A stretch of DNA of 50,343 nucleotides from Bacteroidales bacterium (GTDB taxonomy: Bacteria > Bacteroidota > Bacteroidia > Bacteroidales > VadinHA17): NCBI GenBank assembly GCA_018056245.1, contig JAGPFZ010000014.1:1-50343 (forward strand), read 5' to 3'. Both the position numbers and the translations under genes were made by a program. Below the pieces are notes generated by a model. The model saw only the letters and a program-made list of their open reading frames with translations. It made no database searches and was not told where the DNA came from. Positions 26,109 through 35,357 of this stretch are shown in pieces. Numbering within the stretch: position 1 is the first letter of the stretch; the number at the start of each line of letters is the position of its first letter.

Positions 26109-27232
26109 ACAGATTTTGAAGAAATTAGCTTCCCAAGTTCAGGTGTGGTCATAAATTCAACATCAGGCCAATTTTTTACTATTAATTTTAGCAATTTTTT
26201 TAACTGATTTAAGCCTTTATCTCTGTTGGATTGATTTAATCTGCCGATATAATTTACTCTGTGGCTACTTATAATTGCAGGCTTATAACATTTGAATGCC
26301 GAATTTATATCGTAAAGACAGCTATCAATCCAGTCTTTTCCTGGTTTACTTGGCTCAAAAAAACAATTACGCTTCATATATATTAAGCCGCTTTTATCCT
26401 TCTGTCCCAACCAATGAAAAACCTTTCTGCTTTTCCCTTTCCCTAAAGGTTCAGTCTGAAGGTTAGCCGCAGATCTATATTTAATTCCATTTTCGAATAA
26501 CACTATGTTTAAACTATTGTTCAAATAGCCGTTAGGCGGAACAAAGTATTCCGCGCGGTAACCGAATAATTTTTCGAATAAATTCAAACCGTCAGTTATT
26601 ACTTTTTTATGGTATTCTATCTCATCAGGTTCTGCGAGTAAGAAAGCTGCCTGAAAATCAACTCCAGGCATAACTTTCTGGTCCGGAACAAAGCCCCAAA
26701 ATCCCTCATAAAAAGCCAATCTTGTTTGTCTCTCGCCTTCCCTTAGCGCTTTCATCCATGAAATAACATTCAAATGTTCCCTGCCATGAAACTGAGGAAC
26801 AAAAATTCCTTTCTCAATTCCTTGATGTAATTGTCTGAATGAATCTTCATTTCCATAATACTTCTTAAGTGTTGATGTAAAAGGCTCATAAAAATATTCA
26901 CTGAAATTCGATTCTCTAATTTTATTGAAATCAGGATTAGCCACAACATAAACAGGGGTAAAAACAACAAGTCTTCCATTATAATCACTTTCTGATGACA
27001 AAACCTCGAATAATGCATAAAGGTCATCCGATGATTCAAGAGTATCATTTATGTTGTATCTTAATGCATCTAAATCATTTAAGTTAATCCTTTCCTTTTG
27101 AAGTTTACTAAAAGATTCATTTGAAGGCATCCGTATGCTACCCCAGTCGTCTGATTCAATTACAACTATTCTTCGGCTTATACGCCAACCCGGGAAGTTT
27201 CTAAGATTTCGAGGCAGATTTGAAACAGACAT
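26105..27232 (-). CDS. Polysaccharide deacetylase-like protein (DDWG type)
   Basis: 375 residues. The start RRIVVIESDDWGSIRMPSNE carries the Asp-Asp pair expected at the metal site of the deacetylase barrel. Later YRAEYFVPPNGYLN resembles the R-x-P-x-G motif, and PAIISSHRVNYIG supplies a possible His motif. A family of this type occurs in Bacteroidota polysaccharide loci. A decayed paralogue lies at 20936-21369. It is the first gene of the overlapping deacetylase/DUF362/ATP-grasp series and is separated by about 110 bp from the IS3-type element. Confidence 0.65.
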   Translation of the reverse strand: MSVSNLPRNLRNFPGWRISRRIVVIESDDWGSIRMPSNESFSKLQKERINLNDLDALRYNINDTLESSDDLYALFEVLSSESDYNGRLVVFTPVYVVANPDFNKIRESNFSEYFYEPFTSTLKKYYGNEDSFRQLHQGIEKGIFVPQFHGREHLNVISWMKALREGERQTRLAFYEGFWGFVPDQKVMPGVDFQAAFLLAEPDEIEYHKKVITDGLNLFEKLFGYRAEYFVPPNGYLNNSLNIVLFENGIKYRSAANLQTEPLGKGKSRKVFHWLGQKDKSGLIYMKRNCFFEPSKPGKDWIDSCLYDINSAFKCYKPAIISSHRVNYIGRLNQSNRDKGLNQLKKLLKLIVKNWPDVEFMTTPELGKLISSKSV

Positions 27233-27368
27233 TGATTGATTACATTTACTTAATATATAAATATAACATTATCTAATTGTTATATTTCAACAAATGGAAA
27301 TTGTATGTCTTCAGACCAAATTGCACCATTTAAGGTTATAAGTTAAGGTGTGATTATATAAAGATATT

Positions 27369-28451
27369 TCAAAAATTTTCATAATCCAATTCCAGTTTTC
27401 TAACGATATAGTTTTTACGTCTTTCCATCATTGTTTTTTCCTTGATTCTACTCCTTTCTTTTAATATTTGTTTATCTCTTCCAAAATATACATCTGCCGG
27501 GGTGAGGTTCCTGAGTGACTCATGATATCTTTCATAATTATAGTATTTTACGAATTCGGTTATAGATTTGACAAAATTTTCAGGAGAGTAATAATTATCC
27601 AGTTTGACAACATTTTTCATAGTCCGATGATACCTCTCGATCTTTCCCTGTGTGTGCGGATGCATCGGTTTACCGTTTATAGGCTTGATCCCTTTCCGCT
27701 TTAGAAAGGCTTTGATTTCATCGGATATATAGCAGCCTCCGTTGTCTGATAGCAGATTTGGAGCATTTTCTTTTTTAATGCCTGTAAACAGCAACGCTTT
27801 ATCAACCGATGGCATCATGTCTTTCGAAGTCATTTGAGAGCATAGATCCCAAGTTAAAATGGATCTTGAGTAATCATCAATAATAGTAGAGAGGTAATAC
27901 CAGCCACAACCGATTATCTTAAAGTATGTGAAATCAGTTTGCCACATCTCATTGACTCGTCTTGTTTTGGCTTCAAACTCATCTGCTGCACTCATGACAA
28001 TGTGAGCGGGGGATGTAATCAGACCATATCTTTCCAGGATACGGAAGACGCTGCTTTCGGATATTTACAATTTATTATTATCAATGATATGAAAGGCCAG
28101 CTCCCTGAATGAAAGCTCTTCGTGCTCTAAAGCTTCTTCAACTACTTGGTTCTGTTGCTCCAAAGGTATCTTATTCCAGGTTTGATTCCGGCCTTTGGCT
28201 TTTGTTGCCAGGCCATCATACCCACCCTCAAGATACCGCTTGTACCAGTTGTAGAAAGTGCGTTTGTGTATCCCCAATTCTTCTAAAGTGCGATTAGCGC
28301 TCAGATCAGAACTATCTACAAGCATAATGATGTCTTGCCTTTCCTGTTTATTGAACCGCATATACTTCTTGATTTTTACGATTCTTTTGACTCTAAGCCA
28401 CTCAAGGTTTTTTAAACTCCTTGTTATCGATGTACAATTCGCCAAGTTCAC
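27369..28451 (-). pseudogene. IS3-family transposase OrfB, broken by an in-frame stop
   Basis: The frame reads from HTH-like N-terminal sequence (NRTLEELGIHKRTFYNWYKR) to a TAA at 28065-28067 (DNNKL, stop), then continues in the same frame with ISESSVFRILERYGLI into a complete integrase core: MWQTDFTYF (first Asp), LLSDNGGCY (second Asp), GKIERYHRTMKN (Glu). The lesion is therefore a single nonsense codon. OrfB also lies in the +1 frame relative to OrfA, whereas IS3 elements normally use a -1 shift, so a second lesion is possible. Confidence 0.8.
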
Positions 28452-28743
28452 GCTTCAGGATATCATTCATTCGACGCAGCTCGGTTACTTCTTCCCGGAT
28501 TGCTTCACGAAGCGTATCGCCGCTTAGTCTGCGTTTACCAGCTTCTATAAACTCCTTGCTACACTTGAAGTAATTGTTGGCGTGGACGGCATATTTACGG
28601 CAGATAGCTGCGATAGTGTTTTCACCTCGCATACCTTCAAGAATGATCTTGATCTTTTCTTCTGCTGTGAACTTTCGACGGGTTCCTCTTCTGATCTCTT
28701 TTACTAATTGCTCTGCACTCTGTTTTTTGATCTTTTCTTCCAT
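28402..28743 (-). CDS. IS3-family transposase OrfA
   Basis: About 113 residues from the ATG at 28743; an upstream in-frame ATG at 28785 would fall in the terminal repeat. HTH_Tnp_1-like: RKFTAEEKIKIILEGMRGE and ICRKYAVHANNYFKCSKEF, then a leucine-zipper-like helix (REEVTELRRMNDILKRELGE). It binds the IS ends in partnership with OrfB. It overlaps OrfB by about 50 bp. Confidence 0.8.
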   Translation of the reverse strand: MEEKIKKQSAEQLVKEIRRGTRRKFTAEEKIKIILEGMRGENTIAAICRKYAVHANNYFKCSKEFIEAGKRRLSGDTLREAIREEVTELRRMNDILKRELGELYIDNKEFKKP

Positions 28744-28901
28744 TTTTAAGTGTGGTTTAGCGTAATACATTAATTTAAAAACCACACCTTAAATTTATAT
28801 CTTTACTGGTAAACATTAGGCTAACGATTTACAATTTTAGATGCTTTTCAAGAGTATGCTAGTTGCCCCCTGGAACTGTCTTAAAAAAATCATCAATTAT
28901 T

Positions 28902-29783
28902 TCAGTTAATAATTTTTGATACAATAAAAGCGGGAAAGTAAAATAGCGCAATAAATATTTTGTTCCGTCTTTTTTTTATTGGCTTTAGCATTTCTTTGAA
29001 ACTAACCCCAGCAAGGATACCATGATAAGGATAGGCAAATATACCTTTATACCTATATAGTGGAGCATGCCTCATTTTATACTGATAATAATTAATCCAA
29101 TAAATATAATTCCTATAAGATTCATAAGCAGTTTGTTTCCTGGTTCTTGCACTTAAAGAATTAGGATTCTCATTTATATAATACGTTCTTATAACTTTAT
29201 TTATAAAAATATATTTATAATAACAACCAATATAGGGAGCTGGATTTACAAATTCATCAAAATATCTTTTCAATATCAAGGTCTTAAAGCAGAATGGAAT
29301 TTCTTTACGATATTGGCGTTTCCCATAACAAATTTTAAAAAAATCTTCAATTTGAAAATCTTTCGGATATTTATAATCTACCAATTCCCCATATTGATTT
29401 ACACATAAAGCACCTATACCTGCTATTTCATCACTATCATATTCACTAAAATATTTATTAAAAACACCTAAAGTGTCAGCATAATATTCATCATCATGGC
29501 CCATAATTAAAATGTATTCGCCTTCAGCTATAGACAATCCATATCTAATGTTTTCTGATAATCCCTTATTTTTATCCCATTTAATATATCTTACAGGCTC
29601 AGTCAAATTATTAATAAATTCGCTAATCATTTGGTGTGTATTATCAGTAGAAGCATCATTTATCATGATTACTTCGAAATTTCTATAAATGAAATTGTTT
29701 ATAGAACTAAAAACCCGATGGATAAATTTTTCTGAATTATAAAAAGGAATTAACAATGTGAATCTATATCTCATGGTTTTCAT
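28902..29783 (-). CDS. Glycosyltransferase, GT2 family
   Basis: 293 residues, GT-A fold. FTLLIPFYNSEKFIHRVFSS, then MINDASTDNTHQMI for nucleotide binding and LIMGHDDEYYAD in the place of the DxD metal motif. The last ~60 residues are basic and hydrophobic (FIALFYFPAFIVSKIIN), as in membrane-associated members. It lies stranded between two insertion sequences, but reads intact. A start at the fourth residue (Met) is equally possible. Confidence 0.8.
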   Translation of the reverse strand: MKTMRYRFTLLIPFYNSEKFIHRVFSSINNFIYRNFEVIMINDASTDNTHQMISEFINNLTEPVRYIKWDKNKGLSENIRYGLSIAEGEYILIMGHDDEYYADTLGVFNKYFSEYDSDEIAGIGALCVNQYGELVDYKYPKDFQIEDFFKICYGKRQYRKEIPFCFKTLILKRYFDEFVNPAPYIGCYYKYIFINKVIRTYYINENPNSLSARTRKQTAYESYRNYIYWINYYQYKMRHAPLYRYKGIFAYPYHGILAGVSFKEMLKPIKKRRNKIFIALFYFPAFIVSKIIN

Positions 29784-29852
29784 TGCGTTAATCTATAAAT
29801 AAAACATATATATTCAGAGAAGTGTGACATTTCCTTTTCTGTGGTTTATTCT

Positions 29853-30058
29853 TTATTGGACAATATATTGGGTAAATCTGAGTCTAAATTTGTCAATGAG
29901 CTCATGATGAATCTGGGACCAGTTAAAAGCCTTGCGTTTCCAGCTTTTCTCGTTGTAACTCAATGCTAAATATAGCTGTTTTAAGAAACCTTTATCATTA
30001 ACCCGGGCACCTTTTGTTTTTGTGACCTTACGTATTTTACGAAGCAATGCTCCAATTT
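29853..30058 (-). pseudogene. C-terminal fragment of an IS256-family (mutator-type) transposase
   Basis: The ~65 readable residues (RKIRKVTKTKGARVNDKGFL, then YLALSYNEKSWKRKAFNWSQ) match the end of mutator-type transposases, where RQIRKVTKTKGAF and KKWTMPLKNWG are typical. Nothing recognisable of the catalytic part is present upstream, where a TAA precedes it. It is a relic of an older insertion. Confidence 0.7.
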
Positions 30059-30120
30059 AACTACTCCCTTCTTTCAGACCACTGGTTCTCAAAAATAAAT
30101 TTTCTTCCTATTATGATGAT

Positions 30121-30195
30121 GTAATCCAGTGTTACATAACCAGAATAACTCTGCGAGTTATTTCCGGTTATTAACACATTTTCTTTTTGGATTAC
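30121..30195. repeat. Long imperfect hairpin beside the IS4 element
   Basis: Nested complementary arms: GTAATCC (30121) with GGATTAC (30189), GTGTTA with TAACAC, and TAACCAGAATAACTC with GAGTTATTTCCGGTTA around a TGC loop. It lies between the IS256 relic and the IS4 left end. It may be a terminus of a lost element. Confidence 0.6.
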
Positions 30196-30214
30196 TTTTT
30201 TTTGTTAATATTTG

Positions 30215-31805
30215 AAGTTTCGCAAGTAAGAAAAAGTTAAAATAATAGCATAAAAAAAGCAAATGGAATTTTCAGATATCTCTGAATATCTATATATTTA
30301 TAGTGAACAAACAATAAATAACTGCTCCCAATGCTTAGTAATAAAGGTACAAGTATTTTCTCTGAGATTAATAATTTTTTTTACGGAGAATGATAACAGA
30401 AATGCAATTAATAACATAATGGATATTGCCCGGCATCTGAAAATAAACGGTAGATCCTTGTGAATAGAGAGTAATGACAACTGCAAGTTCACGCGGTTAC
30501 AGGTGTTAGAGCTATTATTGCTATTTCCTTTATTCATGGTCAGGAACGCTTATCATTATTCTGAATCCATTTTGTTTAATGTTCTCTCGTGCAAAAAGGA
30601 TGTTTTCTACCGCTTTATGGCCAATGGTTCTTTGTATTGGAGAAGGATTCTGTACAGGATCAATTTGCAGTTGATATGGAAAATCGCAGTCAGAGCTGAA
30701 TCGTGCAGGGTCAAGGATCCTGTTTGTCTCATTGTTGATGACTCTGACTTGCCTAAAACCGGTAAAAAGATCGATAGAATAGGCCGGATATTTTCTCACG
30801 TGAATCACAGCTCCATTCTCGGCTTTAAGGCTCTTTTTCTTTGTCGCACTGACTGTAAGACGCAGACCGTCCTGTACTTCTCGCTTCATGGTGAGGAAGG
30901 GAGCCGGCCGGTAAACCTTTCGGGTTGACCATGGAACAGCGTCAAAAGCAGTACCAAAGGGAGCGCAAGGAAACAGAGGCTGTGCAGGAGAGAATTGAAG
31001 AGTATACACAAAATAAAATCTATAAAGCTATAGATATGGTCAGAAGGGCCATCAAAGAAGGGATACGTTTTGATTATCTGCTCTCTGACAGTTGGTTTAC
31101 CTGTACCGATATAGTGAGGTTTATCAAATCCAGACATGCCAGGTGTCATTTTCTGGGTTTGATCAAGATGGCCAAAACAAAGTATCGTTATCAAGGAAAG
31201 ATGAGAAGTGCCAAAGAGTTGGTAAAACTTCTTCAGACAAGAAAGGAGATCCGATATAGCCGACGCCTGAGATCCTACTATGGGCATGTGGAAGTGGAAC
31301 TCGCCGGCATAAAAGTTAAGCTCATCTTTTGCAGACGAACGAGAAATGGAGACTGGACAGGACTGCTGACCACCAACACTAAACTTGATTTCTTCGAAGC
31401 CTATCATATTTATTCAATGAGATGGTCCGTCGAAGTATTTTTCAAGGAAGCCAAGAGCCTGCTTGGCCTGGGAAAATCTCAATCCCGAGATTTTGCTTCC
31501 CAGATTGCCAGTATCTCCATTACGGTGCTCCAATACAACATTCTTGGAACAGTTAAGCGCTTTAAATCCTATGAAACCATCGGAGGACTTTTCCATCAAG
31601 CAACTGATGGCGTTGTTCGGCTCTCGGTAACTGAAAGAATATGGGGAGTCCTCCAGGAACTTGTATGTATCATAGCCGAAGCTTTCGGGATAGCTGATGA
31701 AAGGGTAATAGATACCCTGATCAACCGAAGTGATACTTTCAAACATTTTATAAATTTTGAAAGTCTTGAACTCAAGAACGCAGCCTAAAATCACTTGCGA
31801 AACTT
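30215..31805 (+). mobile_element. IS4-family insertion sequence, degenerate
   Basis: Perfect 13-bp terminal inverted repeats bound it: AAGTTTCGCAAGT at 30215-30227 and ACTTGCGAAACTT at 31793-31805. The length, 1591 bp, suits an IS4 element. It encodes one transposase on the plus strand, against the direction of the locus, with several inactivating lesions. No clear target duplication was recognised. Confidence 0.85.
30331..31788 (+). pseudogene. IS4-family DDE transposase with frameshifts and a nonsense codon
   Basis: The reading starts MLSNKGTSIFSEINNFFYGE (30331), shifts frame near 30390 to NDNRNAINNIMDIARHLKIN, meets a TGA at 30461-30463, and resumes in the same frame with CKFTRLQVLELLLLFPLF. 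Near 30899 it shifts again from FSLHGEEG to KPFGLTMEQRQ. Catalytic residues are VDDSDLPKTG (Asp), LLSDSWFT (Asp) and YSMRWSVEVFFKEAK, which has the exact IS4 Y-(2)-R-(3)-E-(6)-K signature. Three or more lesions make it inactive unless the last shift is programmed. Confidence 0.82.
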
Positions 31806-31919
31806 AAATACAATTATTTTTCGACGAGTAACGCGACCAGGCAAATTTGAAATATTTCTCAATATTTTTTCAAAAGCCACTTATAATATATAGGTAATTC
31901 ATTATTATTCAAATAATTT

Positions 31920-33215
31920 TTAAATTGCCATTAAAAGTTTTTTTACATAAAATATAAGAGGTACAGTATCTTCATAAAAAATTGCAGTAAAAGGATTCCC
32001 GATAAATGTCATTATTCCCATATAATCAAATCCTATTCTTATTGCCACAATTAAAAAAAGCAAAAGGGCAGGGATTGACAAATATTTTAACAGTGTAAAT
32101 ATTTTATTACGGTTCGTTTTTAAAAGAATAAACACAATAAAAGCAAACATAAAAAGATTTGCAACAGTAATAAATCTGCCTCCCGACGGTATATTCCTTG
32201 CTATATTTGCAAATCCGTAAAATAAAAGGGAAAAACTAAAAAGGTTTAAGAGACCTTTTTCCGATTTTAATAAATTTCTGCATTTGATAAACGCTGCAAT
32301 TGAAAAAGCATATACAACTCCGCGGACTCCTGCACTGGAATATGGCACATACCAGTTTAATGATTCCGATGCGGACTTTACGCGTTCGGTATATTCTTCA
32401 CTAGTATATCCTATTAGTTTCAAACGGAATACATCAGGCAATGAAGAAATAAATTCCTTTACCGATTCTATATTTATTTCAGTTATAAATGAAGCGATTA
32501 TAAAAAACCAGAAATATACTGTAAGCCTGTCGCCAGCAAGCAAATACAAAAAAACAACAGCCACAGGGAAGAAAAATGAAAAGTGAACAAAAACCGAAAA
32601 AAAAGTCCAGAATAATTTTTTCTTATCGCCTTCTATCAGAAATGGCAGCATACCATAAAGATATATTTGTGCCGCCGTCCACATCCTGAAACCGTTTATA
32701 TTCCAGACAGAAATTATTAATGCAAAAGTTAAAATAAAAATAAAACAGACAATTGTTATTTTCCCGTTGATTCTTTCAAGCAAAAACCAGAGATTTCTTG
32801 AATAAAAAAATCCGAAAATAAAGGCAAAAACAGCAAACAGAACATGATAATTCGTTGTAAACCGCGAAACGATAAATGTAATTAAAGGCTGAACTATATC
32901 AACATAATTTGTTTCGGTTGTATAAAGAGCACTTATTAAATTAGAGAAAGTAAGATCTGACTTCGAAAGTTCGATTAACGTGTTAGCATATCTGGCAGAG
33001 TCGGGCCCTTCACTTGAAATAATAAATACAAAACCAAAATAAATACAGAACAGCCAGAAGATGTTCTTTGCCCATGGCTTATGCCTGTAACGGAAAGAAG
33101 CCAGCATCAACCCGAAAGGCCAGAATAGGAATCCGAGATAATAATATAACCTATTGCCTCTTACGGCTTTACTTTTAAGATAATATTTACCTGTATATTG
33201 AGTATCAACTTGCAT
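31920..33215 (-). CDS. O-antigen/exopolysaccharide polymerase, EpsG family (Wzy role)
   Basis: 431 residues with ten or more hydrophobic helices. The EpsG-type N-terminal region has SSEGPDSARYANTLIELSKS, where the Asp/Arg pair after helix 2 is typical, and the central NINGFRMWTAAQIYLYGML matches the conserved N-x-x-R segment. It would join repeat units at the outer face of the inner membrane. No other polymerase candidate is present in the locus, which supports the role. It overlaps no neighbour but ends one base before the next gene. Confidence 0.8.
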   Translation of the reverse strand: MQVDTQYTGKYYLKSKAVRGNRLYYYLGFLFWPFGLMLASFRYRHKPWAKNIFWLFCIYFGFVFIISSEGPDSARYANTLIELSKSDLTFSNLISALYTTETNYVDIVQPLITFIVSRFTTNYHVLFAVFAFIFGFFYSRNLWFLLERINGKITIVCFIFILTFALIISVWNINGFRMWTAAQIYLYGMLPFLIEGDKKKLFWTFFSVFVHFSFFFPVAVVFLYLLAGDRLTVYFWFFIIASFITEINIESVKEFISSLPDVFRLKLIGYTSEEYTERVKSASESLNWYVPYSSAGVRGVVYAFSIAAFIKCRNLLKSEKGLLNLFSFSLLFYGFANIARNIPSGGRFITVANLFMFAFIVFILLKTNRNKIFTLLKYLSIPALLLFLIVAIRIGFDYMGIMTFIGNPFTAIFYEDTVPLIFYVKKLLMAI

Positions 33216-34328
33216 TTACAATGTAAATGAATCGGAAAGGCTAATAAATTCTTTTACAATATTTCTAATATCATATAATTGAGGGTTGAGCGGTATTTTA
33301 TGCGTGTAATCTCCTTCTAAAAATTCTTTGATTATCTTTTTGTCAATTTTTGATTTAATATTCAGTACAGGCCTTCCGGTAACAGCATAATCTATCAATT
33401 TACTTGGTATTTGCTCGTCTGTATTATTGTCAAAGTTTACAAGGAAATCCATAGTTGAAAGTATTTTTAATAATTCTTCCCGTGGCACAATATTTCTTAT
33501 CTCCAATCTATTACAAAGGATTTCAGCATAAGGTTTTATCAACTCAGCCTGTCCTGTAAAAACAACAAACCTAAATTCATATTTACTATTAATTAAATAA
33601 TTCAGAAAAGGACGAGGATCCCGTTTACCAGGAATAAAACCGCCTGCATAAGCAAAAACAGGATATACATTAGTTTTTTTGTATTCAGGTAAATTAAGAG
33701 TATCAATTCTAATTCCTTGAGGTATAACTTTAATTTTATTATGAAATTCAGGATAGTAGGCCTTTTTTGCTCCTTCAGTTGGCACAGTTATAAAATCTGC
33801 TTTTCTGCAGAATTTTTTCTCGAAATATTTGAAATAAAAAGGGTGCTTAAAAGTGTCTAATCTGGCCAGCATATAAGGATCACCACAATCGGCAATCCAG
33901 ACTTTTGCAATATTCTTTTTATCCCATACTTTAGCCACTCCCCAGTGTATAGAGTGCGGTACCGCAATGGAAATAAGCATATCATAACCTCTTTCTTTTT
34001 CGGGCACTTTTGCAACTTTAAACATCAATTCAATGTCCGGGTATTCAAAAAAAAACTGAAGGCATCTTCTTAAAACACGCCGTAGAAAATATTCGATTCT
34101 GCCTCCCTTGAGTTCAACATTTTTGAATTTCATTTTCCCAAGGTCTTTTATTTTCAGCTTATATTCCTTTCCGAACTCTGAATAATCTCTATTATTAACC
34201 GGAAAACAAACAGTCACGTCATGCCCCTGACGTGCAAACTCCTTTGCAAGCTCTGTAGCTCTGAAAGAACGTGGAGAAATCTCAGGGTAAAAACTCCGGC
34301 ATATAATTAATATTTTTTTCTTTTCCAT
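33216..34328 (-). CDS. Glycosyltransferase, GT4-like
   Basis: 370 residues. The N-terminus ILIICRSFYPEISPRSFRAT with ELAKEFARQGHDVTVCFP is a GT4 start. The middle has PEFHNKIKVIPQGI and VFAYAGGFIPGKRDPRPFLN; the donor-binding part is weaker (MDFLVNFDNNTDEQIPSKLI). It lies one base from the polymerase gene. Confidence 0.78.
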   Translation of the reverse strand: MEKKKILIICRSFYPEISPRSFRATELAKEFARQGHDVTVCFPVNNRDYSEFGKEYKLKIKDLGKMKFKNVELKGGRIEYFLRRVLRRCLQFFFEYPDIELMFKVAKVPEKERGYDMLISIAVPHSIHWGVAKVWDKKNIAKVWIADCGDPYMLARLDTFKHPFYFKYFEKKFCRKADFITVPTEGAKKAYYPEFHNKIKVIPQGIRIDTLNLPEYKKTNVYPVFAYAGGFIPGKRDPRPFLNYLINSKYEFRFVVFTGQAELIKPYAEILCNRLEIRNIVPREELLKILSTMDFLVNFDNNTDEQIPSKLIDYAVTGRPVLNIKSKIDKKIIKEFLEGDYTHKIPLNPQLYDIRNIVKEFISLSDSFTL

Positions 34329-34412
34329 TTAACTTTAAAAAAAATAGATTTAAAGTGTTATTTATCAAGCTATTGATTTATGAATGTGAGTTTAATTATT
34401 TTCACCTATGTT

Positions 34413-35333
34413 TTACTGATCAAAAATTGTTAACGGTATTTTATAATAATTCATCAATGTTTCAAAGATTCTATCGTTTTCTCCTTCCCCAATATTAATG
34501 TCCATCAATCTTTTATTATTTTTGAATATAATAGGTACATAATTTTTTACAAATTCGCCAGCAATTCCAACTACCTTAGTTTCATTTTTTAGGCTCATTA
34601 CTTTTAACCACAAATCGTCTGCTGTTAAGGCTCTCTCTTTTAATTCACTAAGATTAAATACCTCTTTATTAATTGACTCTGAGGGAAATAAGGCTCCGCC
34701 AACACCCATTGTTAATAATGAATAGGAAGGTAGCGTATTTGTCCTTAAAATAGTCCATTCACCATAAGGCATAATAATACCACCGTTAACTATAATTTTT
34801 CTAATAATAGTACTAATTATGCAGTTCGGATATATTTGATGAAAATTTTTCAATTTTTCTATTAAATCAGGTGGATAAAACATATCATCATCAACTGTAA
34901 TGACATTAGCCTCAGGGAATTCCTGCATAGTGTAAAAATATTTATTGTGAGGCTTCAGATTTTCATCACAAAACCTTATTTCCAGTCCTCGTCTTTCAAG
35001 TTTTAATAGTATCTTAGGCAATGATTCCTTACCGTTAAACTCACCTTCATATAGCCAAAGAATTATCTTATCCGGTTTTTCTTTCTGACGAAGTATGCTC
35101 TCAATAGCCAGCCATACTTTGTTAATGCGGGCTGGAAAAGTTGTGAGAGATACAATATATTCAGGTTTTTTATTTCCCTGTTCTTTTTTAATCGAATTGT
35201 TGTTGCCAGGGAATATCTTAAATATTACCGGTAAAAGAATATTTAAAACTCTTATTGTCAGGCGCTGGTATAACCGGTCAATATTCTGATTTTTGAACTT
35301 AATAAAATATACTTTATATAAAAAAGAATACAT
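34413..35333 (-). CDS. Glycosyltransferase, GT-A fold
   Basis: 306 residues. EYIVSLTTFPARINKVWLAI and KIILWLYEGEF mark a family common in capsule loci of Gram-negative bacteria. The metal motif is ITVDDDMFYPPDL, an authentic DxD. LTADDLWLKVMS supplies a second acidic motif. The N-terminal ~30 residues contain a hydrophobic stretch that could bind the membrane. The sugar specificity is unknown. Confidence 0.72.
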   Translation of the reverse strand: MYSFLYKVYFIKFKNQNIDRLYQRLTIRVLNILLPVIFKIFPGNNNSIKKEQGNKKPEYIVSLTTFPARINKVWLAIESILRQKEKPDKIILWLYEGEFNGKESLPKILLKLERRGLEIRFCDENLKPHNKYFYTMQEFPEANVITVDDDMFYPPDLIEKLKNFHQIYPNCIISTIIRKIIVNGGIIMPYGEWTILRTNTLPSYSLLTMGVGGALFPSESINKEVFNLSELKERALTADDLWLKVMSLKNETKVVGIAGEFVKNYVPIIFKNNKRLMDINIGEGENDRIFETLMNYYKIPLTIFDQ

Positions 35334-35357
35334 TAATTTTTATTTTTCAATCAAGCC

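Larger units (their letters stand above)
27343..28792 (-). mobile_element. IS3-family insertion sequence, inactivated
   Basis: About 1450 bp, bounded by imperfect inverted ends: TTAAGGTGTGATT at 27343-27355 and AAAACCACACCTTAA at 28778-28792. It holds an orfA and a broken orfB in the usual order. I could not identify a target duplication, and the true ends may lie a few bases further out (TATAA is also shared). It separates the deacetylase/DUF362 trio from the GT2 gene. Confidence 0.75.

Noticed and set aside
30885..30930. Programmed -1 frameshift in the IS4 transposase
   Set aside because: IS4 elements normally have a single frame, and two other lesions are present in this copy, so mutation is the simpler reading.
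30530..31407. Minus-strand frames opposite the IS4 transposase
   Set aside because: No family resemblance; the plus strand carries the DDE motifs and the Y-R-E-K signature.
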